NCBI GenBank assembly: GCA_031363945.1
Contig: JANLVJ010000029.1
Span: forward strand, 62,001-126,000
Source of the DNA: JANLVJ01 sp031363945
Lineage (GTDB): Bacteria; Bacteroidota; Bacteroidia; Sphingobacteriales; Sphingobacteriaceae
DNA length: 64,000 nucleotides
Direction of reading: 5' to 3'
Shown here: one piece after another, positions 9,961-19,324 of the stretch
Position numbering within the stretch: the stretch's first letter is position 1
Layout of the letters: every line of letters begins with the position of its first letter
Translations under genes and position numbers: made by a program
Notes under the pieces: model-generated
Databases searched by the model: none
What the model saw: only the letters and a program-made list of their open reading frames with translations
What the model was told of the DNA's origin: nothing

Positions 9961-9991
9961 TAGCTGCTCCTGTGGGCGGCTATTTTTATTT
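9961..9991 (+). terminator. Intrinsic terminator after the nucleotidyltransferase-like gene
   Basis: TAGCTGCTC and GGGCGGCTA form a 9-bp stem with two G-U pairs and a CTGT loop, followed by TTTTTATTT. It lies 69 bases past the stop codon. Confidence 0.75.
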
Positions 9992-10058
9992 AAGGCAGAC
10001 ATGCTTTTGATTATCTTATCAGCTTATAGACCATAACACCACTATTCAACAACGATTT

Positions 10059-11030
10059 ATGACAAAACCTACTGGAGTTATATGCATAGGAGAAATATTA
10101 ATTGACCTGCTTTCCAATGAACCAGACGTAAATTGGAAAAAAGTTAAATCATGGACTCCTTATACTGGTGGTGCCCCGGCAAATGTTGCCTTTGCCCTGG
10201 CAAGTCTAGGATTGAATGTGGCTTTTGCCGGACGTATCGGAGCCGATTCGGTTGGCTTTCAGTTACATCATGAACTCAAAGAGGCTGGCGTTGATACCCA
10301 TGGAATTCAAATTGATTCTTCTGCACCTACAAGACAGGTATTTGTTGAAAGAAATAGATCTGGAGAACGTTTTTTTGCCGGCTTCGGTAAATACCATAGT
10401 ACCGCCTTTGCGGATACAAAATTTGATGCTTCAGAAATTCCTGCTGAACTTTTTAGTAGCTATAACTGCCTTTTAATGGGAACGCTACTACTTCCTTATT
10501 CACAAAGTAAAGCAGCTATATACAGGGCAGTCGAACTCGCAAAACAGGCTCATGTTTTACTTGCAATTGATATAAACTGGAGACCAGTCTTCTGGAATAA
10601 TGAGGAAGAAGCTCCGCTAGAAATTAAATCACTTATGAAAGAAATGGATTTAATAAAACTATCTGAAGAAGAAGCAACCTGGTTATTTAATACACTTGAT
10701 CCAAAAATTATTTCGGCTGAATTTCCCAAAGCACGTGTAATATTGGTAAGCAAGGGAGAAAAGGGCTGTAATTATTTTGTGAATGCCGTTTCAGGTACAT
10801 GTCCCGCATTTAAGGTAAATGTAATTGACACCACCGGAGCAGGTGATAGTTTCATGGCTGGCTTTTTATATCAGTATCTCAAGGCAAATATGACAGGTAC
10901 AAATACTGAAATTCATCGATGGGTTCAGTTTGCCTGTGCAACAGGGGCATTATGTACGGCTGTTCCTGGTGCCATATCAGCAAAAACTACAGTTAAAATG
11001 GTAGAAGAATTTTTAACCTCACTTAGTTAA
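10059..11030 (+). CDS. PfkB-family carbohydrate kinase, fructokinase-like
   Basis: A 323-residue cytoplasmic sugar kinase of the ribokinase/PfkB family. It has the substrate-binding GGAPANVAFALASLG near residue 34, GRIGADSVG, and the C-terminal signature IDTTGAGDSFMAGFL, whose aspartate is the catalytic base. The start VICIGEILIDLL is typical of fructokinases. Fructose is the likely substrate, but 2-keto-3-deoxygluconate kinase or ribokinase-like specificity cannot be excluded. It is a single gene: terminator upstream, and a convergent peptidase gene with a hairpin between. Confidence 0.85.
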   Translation: MTKPTGVICIGEILIDLLSNEPDVNWKKVKSWTPYTGGAPANVAFALASLGLNVAFAGRIGADSVGFQLHHELKEAGVDTHGIQIDSSAPTRQVFVERNRSGERFFAGFGKYHSTAFADTKFDASEIPAELFSSYNCLLMGTLLLPYSQSKAAIYRAVELAKQAHVLLAIDINWRPVFWNNEEEAPLEIKSLMKEMDLIKLSEEEATWLFNTLDPKIISAEFPKARVILVSKGEKGCNYFVNAVSGTCPAFKVNVIDTTGAGDSFMAGFLYQYLKANMTGTNTEIHRWVQFACATGALCTAVPGAISAKTTVKMVEEFLTSLS

Positions 11031-11056
11031 ATTCTACAGATTGTAAATAATGAAAA

Positions 11057-11094
11057 GAGTCGTGAGCCATTAATTAAACAATAACTCATGACTC
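11057..11094. terminator. Bidirectional hairpin between PfkB kinase and S53 peptidase genes
   Basis: GAGTCGTGAG and CTCATGACTC form a 10-bp stem with one wobble pair and an 18-base loop. A-rich and T-rich flanks make it suit both converging genes. Confidence 0.6.
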
Positions 11095-11159
11095 CTTTCT
11101 TGATAACCAAAAACACTAAATTTACATTTCAGAAACAAAGCTGTGGTTGTGACCTTATT

Positions 11160-12719
11160 TCAAGCAATGATTCCCGGAATTTTTATTGAATTTAAAACAC
11201 CCCAGCCTGTACAGGCATCCCAGCCAGGTCCGGCTGTATAACCAAGATTAGTGCTGGTAGTAATATTATTACCACTTGTAATATCACGGCAAATACCTGG
11301 ATTTGCATATAAGACTGGATTTATAAACCCAACCTGCTTTTTACCCTGCTGGTTTAATAAGGCAATCAAGCCAGCCATTAATGGGGCCACAGCACTTGTG
11401 CCACCGAAGATTAATTGCTGTCCGTCAACCAGCACATTGTATCCCGTATTTGGGTCTGCATTGGCCGCAATGTCTGGTAGCCCCCTACCCTTAAACTTAG
11501 TACTTGCTGATAACGGGATATTCGTTAGTTGCTGATATAACGGTACAGGAAAAACCTCACTCACACCACCCCCGGTTGCTGAATCTGCAGAGTCATGCCA
11601 GACTACTTCAGTATTAACGGAGCTACCGTTTACTGTCAGACTTGTACCACCACATGCCAGAACATGTGGGCTTGATGCCGGAAAATCAACATGAACACTA
11701 CCGTCGGTTGTCCCATCTCTTGAACCACTATCGCCACAGGCAATACAAATAGTAATACCCAGAACAGCGGCTGATTGAAATGCATCATCAAAATTAGTCA
11801 AAGACTGAGTTGTCCAGTTTGTTTCAGCCTGACCCCAAGAGATAGAAATAACCGAAGGTTTATTTACAGTATCATGAATGGCGCCCGTAATGGCATTAAG
11901 AAAACCCTGATCAGTATTCGGTGCAAAATAAACGACTATACCTGCTCCGGGAGCAACGGCTCCTGCAATCTCAATGTCAAGCATAACTTCACCATCAGCA
12001 CTATTTGCATTTGTCGGTTTATTTTGCCCTTTATCGATCAGCACCTCAGTTACAACAGGAATTTTTAGACCAAGCTGGGTGAAATAAGTTTTGATATCGG
12101 CCTGTTGATATCCACCACCAAGTTCAATAATGGCAATGGTCTGGCCCATACCATCAAACCCAGTAGGAAATTTATACACTGAGGCTAGCTGATTACCTGT
12201 AAAACCAGGTGGTGGTACAGTTTTCTTTTTTTCAAGCAGGTGAGTAGCTTTTTGTACCTGAAACATAGGCCTTGCTGCTGGTCTGTCATCTAAACCAAAA
12301 ATACCTGTTATGATGTCTTTTAGCTGTTCAGGAATAAATATTTCACCTTCTCTGCCCCTGTACAATAAACCAGCCTGCCTATAATGTGAAAGTTTTACGG
12401 TAAATGCCTGCTCAAAATCGGTAATCCTACCCTGATAAACCAATGACCTTGAAGCCATATCATTTTTTATAAGGGTTAACTTATGCTGCTTACAAAAGGC
12501 TTCAATTTCATGAACATCTTTTTCATTTGCACCATATTCTTTGGCAAATTCTATATGTGATAGCTGCTTGCCCTGGACGATAGCCGTGCTAATTTCGTTT
12601 TTACGGCGCAAACTTATTGTAACCGAAATTAATTCTTCTTTATTGATATCTGTAGTAGGATCACCCACTGGTTTTTTCTTATAACTACCCAGAAGGGGAA
12701 TTTTTTTAAAAATTGCCAT
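11160..12719 (-). CDS. S53 family peptidase (sedolisin / kumamolisin type)
   Basis: A serine-carboxyl peptidase of about 519 residues, acid-active in known members. An N-terminal pro-kumamolisin domain (about residues 35-185, ITDFEQAFTVKLSHYR) precedes the catalytic domain, which shows IAIIELGGGY, the Glu/Asp pair in GEVMLDIEIAG, the oxyanion aspartate in CIACGDSGS and the nucleophile serine in FGGTSAVAPLMAG. The end WDACTGWG matches the calcium-binding tail region. The ATG at 12719 is taken; an upstream TTG adds nine residues. No signal peptide is visible, so export would need another route, or the enzyme stays inside. Standalone gene. Confidence 0.88.
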   Translation of the reverse strand: MAIFKKIPLLGSYKKKPVGDPTTDINKEELISVTISLRRKNEISTAIVQGKQLSHIEFAKEYGANEKDVHEIEAFCKQHKLTLIKNDMASRSLVYQGRITDFEQAFTVKLSHYRQAGLLYRGREGEIFIPEQLKDIITGIFGLDDRPAARPMFQVQKATHLLEKKKTVPPPGFTGNQLASVYKFPTGFDGMGQTIAIIELGGGYQQADIKTYFTQLGLKIPVVTEVLIDKGQNKPTNANSADGEVMLDIEIAGAVAPGAGIVVYFAPNTDQGFLNAITGAIHDTVNKPSVISISWGQAETNWTTQSLTNFDDAFQSAAVLGITICIACGDSGSRDGTTDGSVHVDFPASSPHVLACGGTSLTVNGSSVNTEVVWHDSADSATGGGVSEVFPVPLYQQLTNIPLSASTKFKGRGLPDIAANADPNTGYNVLVDGQQLIFGGTSAVAPLMAGLIALLNQQGKKQVGFINPVLYANPGICRDITSGNNITTSTNLGYTAGPGWDACTGWGVLNSIKIPGIIA

Positions 12720-12950
12720 AATTACGTCTGCATTAATAATGAACAAATTAGCGAAACATTTATTCTTAAAACCCCACCAGCACTCAATTTTATCTTAAAT
12801 ATCTGTAATTTTTTAACTGTAAATTTTGTGCCTGACAAACTGCCGTACACTTAAATTTAGTTCTATCCTGATATCTATGAATCATTAAAGCATGAAAATA
12901 TTGTAGTAGTATTGTTGGAAATTAGATAGGTGTTCATTTAAAATATTCTT

Positions 12951-13529
12951 ATGAAATCAGTCATTTTAATTCTTTTTATTGCTGTTTCAGGGGCTGTATA
13001 TGCTCAGCAAACGGTGCTACAAAAATATTCGCCTCAATTTACGGTAGGCACCAAGATCGATTATGCTCTTGATTATAACGGGCAACCTGTTCAGTATAAT
13101 CTTACCATTAAAAGTATGGCCGATCCAATTATTCTTGAATGGAATGTGCCCTCATACGGAACAGGAACTTACCAACTGACTCAAAAAGGATTAAAAAGTG
13201 GAAATTCAATAAATTTTGACCAGGTTCAACCAGGTAGTATAACACAACTAAAAGATAATGAATCAGTTATTGTAATTTCAAAAGATGCTTTCGCCAGTCT
13301 TCAAAAGAACGGCTCATTTTCAGTAATGGGCTTGGTTTTTACAGTTAAACCAGAAGTAAAACCATTATCTATATTGATAAAGGGAAAGCCCCTTGACCTT
13401 ATACATGTAGTTTCAGGTGACGGGGCTGTACAGGTCTGGATTCTTAATAATGCAGATTTCCCTTTACTTGCCCAAATACAGGGCAACCCCCTTAATATTA
13501 ATTATACACTCCAAAATATTGAGAACTAG
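12951..13529 (+). CDS. Secreted protein of unknown function
   Basis: A 192-residue protein with a clear signal peptide (MKSVILILFIAVSGAVYAQQ, cleavage probably after YAQ). The mature part is rich in beta-strand-like segments (TVGTKIDYALDYNGQPVQYNLTIKS, ...VMGLVFTVKPEV, PLDLIHVVSGDGAVQVWILN). No domain is recognised. It may be a periplasmic or surface protein. It is followed 34 bases later by the gluconokinase gene and could be transcribed with it. Confidence 0.6.
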   Translation: MKSVILILFIAVSGAVYAQQTVLQKYSPQFTVGTKIDYALDYNGQPVQYNLTIKSMADPIILEWNVPSYGTGTYQLTQKGLKSGNSINFDQVQPGSITQLKDNESVIVISKDAFASLQKNGSFSVMGLVFTVKPEVKPLSILIKGKPLDLIHVVSGDGAVQVWILNNADFPLLAQIQGNPLNINYTLQNIEN

Positions 13530-13563
13530 GGAAGCAGTATTTTTTTAATGTATTGTATTACAA

Positions 13564-15030
13564 ATGATCGAATCAGTTGGAAATTGCATCATTAGCCTTG
13601 ATATTGGAACAACCAATATCAAGGCTTTTGCATATTCAGAACTTGGGAATGTGCTGGCCTCGGCTGCTGTTCATATCGCTGAGCCAGAATCAGGTCTTCA
13701 AGATGCTATTAAAATATACATACAATGCGCTGATATCTTAAAACAGATAAATAAACAGCTGGGCATTCAGTCTATGCAACCGTATTGCCTGTCAATAAGT
13801 GGGGCAATGCACAGTATGCTACCTGTTAATAATTTGGGTAAGCCACTTGCACCTGCGATGATATGGGCAAATAATTCAGGTTTACAGGTTTCCAAAAATC
13901 TTGTCGGTACAGATCTGGCTTGGTCTATTTATAAAGAGACAGGTACGCCAATTCATCCGATGAGCCCCATGATAAAAATTGCGTGGATGAAGTTAGAAAG
14001 GGGTGATATTTTTCGGCGGGCATTTAAGTTTATCTCTATTAAAGAATATGTCTATTATCGGCTGACAGGTATTTTTTTAGTCGACTATTCGATTGCTTCT
14101 GCAACAGGTTTATTTGACTCAAAAAATCTTAACTGGAGCCAAAAAGCCTTGGAATTTGCTGGCATCACTGAAAAACAACTTGGCGAACCTGTTAGCCCTT
14201 ATCACAGGGTAGAAACATCAACTTCCGTTGGAAAAGACCTTGGTTTTAAAAGTAATTTAGCTGTTGTGATCGGGGCGAGTGATGGCTGCCTTGCTGCACT
14301 TGGAGCAGCTCCTCTTAAAGAAGGGAATATTTCATTGACCATAGGAACAAGTGCTGCTCTTCGTTCATTTGTCTCAGACTATTTGCCCGACCCTAAAAGC
14401 CGATTGTTTACCTATTTACTAGATGAGCAGCATTTTATTACAGGAGCCCCCTCAAATAGTGCAGGTGCTGTTTTTGCCTGGTTAACCCAACTATTTACTG
14501 GAAAAGGAATCGGTCTTACAGACTTTGAAGCTTTTAATTCAATAGCCTCAACAATTCCCGCGGGTTCACAAGGCCTTTGTTTCATACCCTATGTTCTTGG
14601 CGAGAGAGCACCCATCTGGGATGCTGAAGCAACAGGTTCTTTTTCCGGAATTAGAAATATACATACAAGTGCGCATTTCGCACGTGCCGCTATGGAAGGT
14701 ATTCTTTATAATCTTCGGTATATACTTGAAATTTTGAAAGAGCGCATCGTAATTAGTGATATTTTCGCAGGTGGAGGCCTTATTACTTTCCCGATCTGGA
14801 GACAAACTCTTGCAACAATTTTAAACAAACCGCTAAATTATCAGCTATCAAAGGAAGACTCTGCCGCCGGGGCAGCAATTATAGGAATGAAAGCAATGGG
14901 AATCATACCTTCAATCACAGCTCAAACAATTTTTTATAAACCAATGCCTGCTGTAGTGCCAGAAGAATCAATGACAGAGCAATATAATTACCTCTATCAG
15001 CAATTTAAAAATACCGTTAATCAGATATAA
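13564..15030 (+). CDS. FGGY-family sugar kinase, gluconokinase-like
   Basis: A 488-residue cytoplasmic kinase that transfers phosphate from ATP to a sugar acid or sugar. The FGGY N-domain shows IISLDIGTTNIKAFAYSE (phosphate loop) and SGAMHSMLPVNNLGKPL, the AMHS block that I associate with gluconate kinases. The C-domain shows GASDGCLAALGAAPL, ISLTIGTSAALR, GERAPIWDAEATG and FAGGGLITFPIWRQ with GAAIIGM. Gluconate is the best guess, with xylulose or a related polyol as alternatives. The next gene (response regulator) starts on the very base after its stop codon, so the three genes 13564-16952 are probably one operon. Confidence 0.78.
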   Translation: MIESVGNCIISLDIGTTNIKAFAYSELGNVLASAAVHIAEPESGLQDAIKIYIQCADILKQINKQLGIQSMQPYCLSISGAMHSMLPVNNLGKPLAPAMIWANNSGLQVSKNLVGTDLAWSIYKETGTPIHPMSPMIKIAWMKLERGDIFRRAFKFISIKEYVYYRLTGIFLVDYSIASATGLFDSKNLNWSQKALEFAGITEKQLGEPVSPYHRVETSTSVGKDLGFKSNLAVVIGASDGCLAALGAAPLKEGNISLTIGTSAALRSFVSDYLPDPKSRLFTYLLDEQHFITGAPSNSAGAVFAWLTQLFTGKGIGLTDFEAFNSIASTIPAGSQGLCFIPYVLGERAPIWDAEATGSFSGIRNIHTSAHFARAAMEGILYNLRYILEILKERIVISDIFAGGGLITFPIWRQTLATILNKPLNYQLSKEDSAAGAAIIGMKAMGIIPSITAQTIFYKPMPAVVPEESMTEQYNYLYQQFKNTVNQI

Positions 15031-15708
15031 ATGAAAATTTTGGTAATCGAAGATGAAAAAGGTTTACGTGATGAAATTTTGCGCTACTTTATTCAGGATG
15101 GTGATATCTGCGAATCAGCGGTTGATTTGAGATCTGCGCTTGAAAAAATAGCTTTATATAAATATGACTGCATTTTGCTTGATCTTTCTTTACCCGATGG
15201 TGATGGAATGAAATTAATTGAAAACCTTAGAAAAATTCGTAAAGATGACGGGCTGTTAATAATTTCAGCCCGTGATTCGCTTGATGATAAGTTAATCGGG
15301 CTTAATATGGGTGCTGATGATTATCTGGTCAAACCTTTCCACCTGTCAGAACTGAAGGCCAGGGTGGCTGCTATTGTCAGAAGGAAATCTTTTCAAGGAA
15401 ATAATACACTTGATTTTGAAGAGATAAGAATAGATTTTCAGGCAAAACAAGTAACAGTTCTAGGCTACGTTGTTGCACTTACCCGAAAAGAATATGAATT
15501 GCTCTTGTATTTTATTGCCAATAAAGCGAAAGTGGTTTCAAAAACAGCCATTGCTGAACATCTCTGGGGTGATCAGATTGATTCGGCAGATAGTTTTGAT
15601 TTCATTTATACACATGTTAAGAATCTAAGAAAAAAGCTGCTTGAGGCTGGTAGTTCAGATTATATACATTCTGTTTATGGTATGGGTTATAAATTTTCAG
15701 TCGCATGA
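15031..15708 (+). CDS. OmpR/PhoB-family response regulator
   Basis: A 225-residue DNA-binding response regulator. The receiver domain (about 1-115) has the acidic pair E7-D8, the phosphoacceptor D51 in ILLDLSLPDGDG, the conserved threonine/serine position at IISARD and lysine in YLVKPF. The C-terminal winged-helix domain (about 125-225) ends with DYIHSVYGMGYKF, typical of OmpR-type regulators. The ATG immediately follows the stop of the FGGY kinase gene, and the last bases overlap the sensor kinase start by ATGA, so translation of the pair is likely coupled. Target genes are unknown; the efflux genes downstream are candidates. Confidence 0.9.
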   Translation: MKILVIEDEKGLRDEILRYFIQDGDICESAVDLRSALEKIALYKYDCILLDLSLPDGDGMKLIENLRKIRKDDGLLIISARDSLDDKLIGLNMGADDYLVKPFHLSELKARVAAIVRRKSFQGNNTLDFEEIRIDFQAKQVTVLGYVVALTRKEYELLLYFIANKAKVVSKTAIAEHLWGDQIDSADSFDFIYTHVKNLRKKLLEAGSSDYIHSVYGMGYKFSVA

Positions 15709-16952
15709 AACTGGCAAGCAGCTATAATAGGGTAAACCTGTTAGCAGGAATCTGCATTTTACTAATAACAGGCCTTTTTTACTACAGGGCAATCAGCTAT
15801 ATATTGACCAGCCAGCTTGATAAGGAGTTAAAAGTTGAAGAACGGGAAATCATTGGTTCTGTAAAAGCAAAGGGTAAAATACCAGCATCTACCAAGTTTG
15901 AAGACCAGCAGATAATTTATAGAAGGACGCCCCTACCGAGTCCCCGTTTATTTTTTAATATGGAATTTGATAATCAACGGGAAATGGAATTGGGCAGGGA
16001 GCTAATCACAAATGTGCAGTTGCAGGGTGAAAATTACCAGGTAGCAATTATACTGTCACGGGTAGAATCTGATGATCTGATTCAAATAATTTTTCTAATC
16101 ACCATCGTTACCGCTATTGTTTCTCTATTGATCTTGTACCTGCTCAACAGATTTCTTTTGGGCAAATTATGGCAACCTTTTTATTCGACACTGGCGAAGA
16201 TTAAAAATTTTCAGCTTCAGAGTCCTGATTTTAATTTTCCTATCTCTAAAATTGAAGAATTTACAGAGCTAAATCAGGTTGTTCAAAATATGGCAGCCAG
16301 AATAAATACAGAGTTTTCAGACTTGAAAACTTTTACTGAAAATGCTGCTCACGAGCTTATGACCCCTGTTGCTGTGATGCGCTCAAAACTTGATTCACTC
16401 ATACAGACAGATAAATTATCTCAGGAACAAACAGAACTGGTCAGTGATATTTATCAGTCTGTTTCAAAAATGGCTAGAATCAACCATTCACTTGTTTTAC
16501 TGGTCAAAATTGATAATAAATTACTTCAGGATATAGCATTGATAGATCTTGAGCAGGTAATTCAAGATAAACTCAAAGAATTTCAGGAATTGGCAACAAC
16601 AAGGGGTTTGTTTTTTACCATAAACTTAAGCTCTGTGAAGGTTACCATGAGCAGGTATCTGGCCGATATTTTATTGAATAACCTGTTTACGAATGCAATC
16701 AATCATAACCACCATGGGGCTGATATTAACATTGAACTGAATGAAAACTATTTGTCGTTTAGCAATCCTGCATTAAATGATACCGGTCTTACCGAAAAAA
16801 TTTTCGAACGATTTCAAAAAAGCTCTTCCTCAGAAGGAACTGGACTTGGCCTTACCATTGTGAGGCAGATTTGTACAGGTCTGGGCTATCATCTATCTTA
16901 TTGTTTCATAAATAAACGGCATGTTTTTAAAATTAATTTCCATACATCCTGA
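15705..16952 (+). CDS. Sensor histidine kinase
   Basis: A 415-residue membrane histidine kinase, partner of the response regulator it overlaps. Two hydrophobic helices (about 10-32 and 125-148) flank a short periplasmic sensor loop. A dimerisation domain carries the H-box in TENAAHELMTPVAVM (His about residue 218), followed by a HATPase domain with the N-box FTNAINHNHHGADI and the G-box EGTGLGLTIVRQ. No PAS or HAMP domain is obvious. The ATGA overlap with the regulator gene implies translational coupling. The signal it senses cannot be read from the sequence. Confidence 0.88.
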   Translation: MKLASSYNRVNLLAGICILLITGLFYYRAISYILTSQLDKELKVEEREIIGSVKAKGKIPASTKFEDQQIIYRRTPLPSPRLFFNMEFDNQREMELGRELITNVQLQGENYQVAIILSRVESDDLIQIIFLITIVTAIVSLLILYLLNRFLLGKLWQPFYSTLAKIKNFQLQSPDFNFPISKIEEFTELNQVVQNMAARINTEFSDLKTFTENAAHELMTPVAVMRSKLDSLIQTDKLSQEQTELVSDIYQSVSKMARINHSLVLLVKIDNKLLQDIALIDLEQVIQDKLKEFQELATTRGLFFTINLSSVKVTMSRYLADILLNNLFTNAINHNHHGADINIELNENYLSFSNPALNDTGLTEKIFERFQKSSSSEGTGLGLTIVRQICTGLGYHLSYCFINKRHVFKINFHTS

Positions 16953-17061
16953 TTTAACCAGAGATTTAGAGGCGCTTCAACATTTCTTCAAAATCATTAA
17001 ATATGTTTACAATTCATAAGGTCCTTTTTTATGACCTCTACCAGATTTTACATTAATTTTT

Positions 17062-18303
17062 ATGGCCTTGAGAATTTTTTATTGCTTGTTACTTGCCTTT
17101 ATACCAACAAGCTTGTTTGCTCAAAGCCATAATTTAGCATTTTATCTTGGACAGGCTACATTCAGTAATCCTCTGCTCAAAGATTTTACCAATCAGTTGT
17201 CATCAGCAAAATTTGACAGTTTAAGGGTACGTGCCGGGCAAAAGCCACAGTTGAGTGCAAACGCAGTTGCACAATATGCTCCTTCTATTGGAAGTTTCGG
17301 TTATGACCAGGCTGTCACAAATGGTGGAAATTACAGTGCTACCCTAAATATTTCCCAGGTTTTATTTAATAGGGCCGCCTTAAATAGCAGATTGCAGACT
17401 ATCAAAAATCACCAGGATAGTATCTCAAATAGCGCTAGTATAACCCGGATTGACCTAAAAAAAACAATTACGGCTCAGTATATCGTCACATATGCAGATT
17501 TAAAACAAGTTCGATTTCAAGAAGAACTATTTCACCTGTTACAAACTCAGGAAAAATATCTCATAAAAATGGTACAGGCTGGAATTTTTAAGCAAAGTGA
17601 TTACCTAACGTTTTTAGTTTCAAGACAAGCACAGGAAGTGTCAATAAGCCAATTTGAGAATACGTTTCATACTGATCTGTCATTGCTAAATCAGTTATCA
17701 GGCATTGTAGACACCAGTACCGTTGTATTAGAAGAACCCAACATACAACCATCCAACTTATTACCTATCACGCTATTGCCAGGATATCACAAATTCATCA
17801 TAGATAGTTTGCAGCTTATAAACCAACAAAATCTACTATCAGCTGCTTATAAGCCCAAAATCAACTGGTTTGCCGATGCCGGTAATCAGACAAGCATACT
17901 CCGAAATTTTTATCGGAATTTCGGAACCAGTTTTGGGTTAAACTTTACACTGCCAATATATGATGGACACCAGCGCCGCATTGCTCTTAAGCAAATAGAT
18001 TTACAGCAGAGAACCAGAAAAGTATACCTGCAATATTTCAACACACAATACCAGCAGCAGATTCTTTCTGTGCAAAAGCAATTAAAGGATATTGAACAAT
18101 TACTTGGTAAAATAGATAACCAGTTGAAATACTCAAAAATGCTGATCGATACAGATCAGAAATTATTGAATACTGGTGACCTAAAAGTAAACGATTTTCT
18201 ACTGGCTATAAATAATTACAGGTCCATACAATTTTCTCAAACGCAACAACAAATCAACCGGCTTTTATTAATAAACCAGCTAAATTATTGGGGTGTCAAT
18301 TGA
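17062..18303 (+). CDS. TolC-family outer membrane efflux protein
   Basis: A 413-residue protein with a signal peptide (MALRIFYCLLLAFIPTSLFAQ) and the long amphipathic helical content of TolC channels. It forms the outer-membrane exit duct of a three-part pump. Family-like features are the two repeated helical halves, TFSNPLLKDFTNQLSSAKFDSLRVRAGQKP and the C-terminal LLNTGDLKVNDFLLAINNY. It is somewhat shorter than classic TolC. The MFP gene starts 43 bases later and the RND gene follows, so the operon is 17062-22383. The two-component genes lie 109 bases upstream on the same strand. Confidence 0.82.
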   Translation: MALRIFYCLLLAFIPTSLFAQSHNLAFYLGQATFSNPLLKDFTNQLSSAKFDSLRVRAGQKPQLSANAVAQYAPSIGSFGYDQAVTNGGNYSATLNISQVLFNRAALNSRLQTIKNHQDSISNSASITRIDLKKTITAQYIVTYADLKQVRFQEELFHLLQTQEKYLIKMVQAGIFKQSDYLTFLVSRQAQEVSISQFENTFHTDLSLLNQLSGIVDTSTVVLEEPNIQPSNLLPITLLPGYHKFIIDSLQLINQQNLLSAAYKPKINWFADAGNQTSILRNFYRNFGTSFGLNFTLPIYDGHQRRIALKQIDLQQRTRKVYLQYFNTQYQQQILSVQKQLKDIEQLLGKIDNQLKYSKMLIDTDQKLLNTGDLKVNDFLLAINNYRSIQFSQTQQQINRLLLINQLNYWGVN

Positions 18304-18346
18304 ATTCCGTAAAAGGGATTAAATTGAGCTGCTATTAACATTTATC

Positions 18347-19324
18347 ATGATCAAATTTACTAAATCTTCTGCCTTGTGTTTCTGCCATAACAATGTACCA
18401 CAATATTTCCTGGCAATAATCCTGACTACCTTTTTGATGATTAACCTTTGCGGCTGTAATTCGTCAGCCAAAGAAGCGGCTGATGAAACCGTAGCTCATG
18501 CAATAGTTCCAGTAAAAACAGGTATCGTTGTAAACGGTCCTGTAGGTGAATCAATTGAATTAAATGCAAATTCGACCTTCATAAAGAGAAACATTGTCAG
18601 ATCAACAGCTATCGGATATGTGAAGAAAATAAATGCTCAGCTGGGCGATCAGGTAAACGCCGGAGAAAAACTTTTTATTCTTGAAACCAAAGAAGCCACA
18701 ATACTCGGAAATAATCTGTTTAAAAATGAGCCTGATCTACACTTTTCAGGATTAATCCCTATAAAAGCCAGTCAGCCAGGTTTTATTACTGGTATCTACC
18801 ATCAGGTTGGTGATTATATCCAAGAAGGTGATTCACTTTGCTCAATTGTAGACCAGCATAGTCTAGTCTTTATACTAAATGTACCATATGAATTTAATGG
18901 TTTTATTAAGATGGGTGAAACCTGTCAGATAAGCTTGCCTGATGGCCGAAATTTTAAAGGTACTATCTACTCAAAAATTGCCGTTATGGATGCCGTTTCA
19001 CAGACTCAGCGTTATCTGGTTAAGGCCCTTTTACCAGAACATCTACCAGAAAATCTGATTGCTAGGGTAAAACTTTTTAAAAGCAAGCCGCATACAGCGC
19101 TTTTAGTACCACATACCGCAGTATTGAGTAATGAAGAACAAACTGAATTCTGGGTGATGAAAGTCGTTAACGATACACTGGCGATAAAAGTCCCCATTCA
19201 TAAGGGGATTGAAACATCAGATCAGGTTGAACTTATCAATTCCCAGCTTCAGGCAGGTCAAAAAGTTCTGGTCGGTGGAAATTATGGTCTGTCTGATACA
19301 ACAACCGTCAAAATAGAAAAATGA
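18347..19324 (+). CDS. Efflux RND transporter periplasmic adaptor (MFP) lipoprotein
   Basis: A 325-residue membrane-fusion protein linking the RND pump to the TolC channel. The N-terminus has a hydrophobic segment ending in a lipobox-like LCGC, so it is probably a lipoprotein. A lipoyl/biotinyl-type half (IGYVKKINAQLGDQVNAGEKLFIL) and its second half (GFITGIYHQVGDYIQEGDSLCSI) flank a short helical hairpin that looks much reduced. A beta-barrel part (TCQISLPDGRNFKGTI) follows, then a tail with VPHTAVL. The stop overlaps the start of the RND gene by ATGA. Confidence 0.83.
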   Translation: MIKFTKSSALCFCHNNVPQYFLAIILTTFLMINLCGCNSSAKEAADETVAHAIVPVKTGIVVNGPVGESIELNANSTFIKRNIVRSTAIGYVKKINAQLGDQVNAGEKLFILETKEATILGNNLFKNEPDLHFSGLIPIKASQPGFITGIYHQVGDYIQEGDSLCSIVDQHSLVFILNVPYEFNGFIKMGETCQISLPDGRNFKGTIYSKIAVMDAVSQTQRYLVKALLPEHLPENLIARVKLFKSKPHTALLVPHTAVLSNEEQTEFWVMKVVNDTLAIKVPIHKGIETSDQVELINSQLQAGQKVLVGGNYGLSDTTTVKIEK

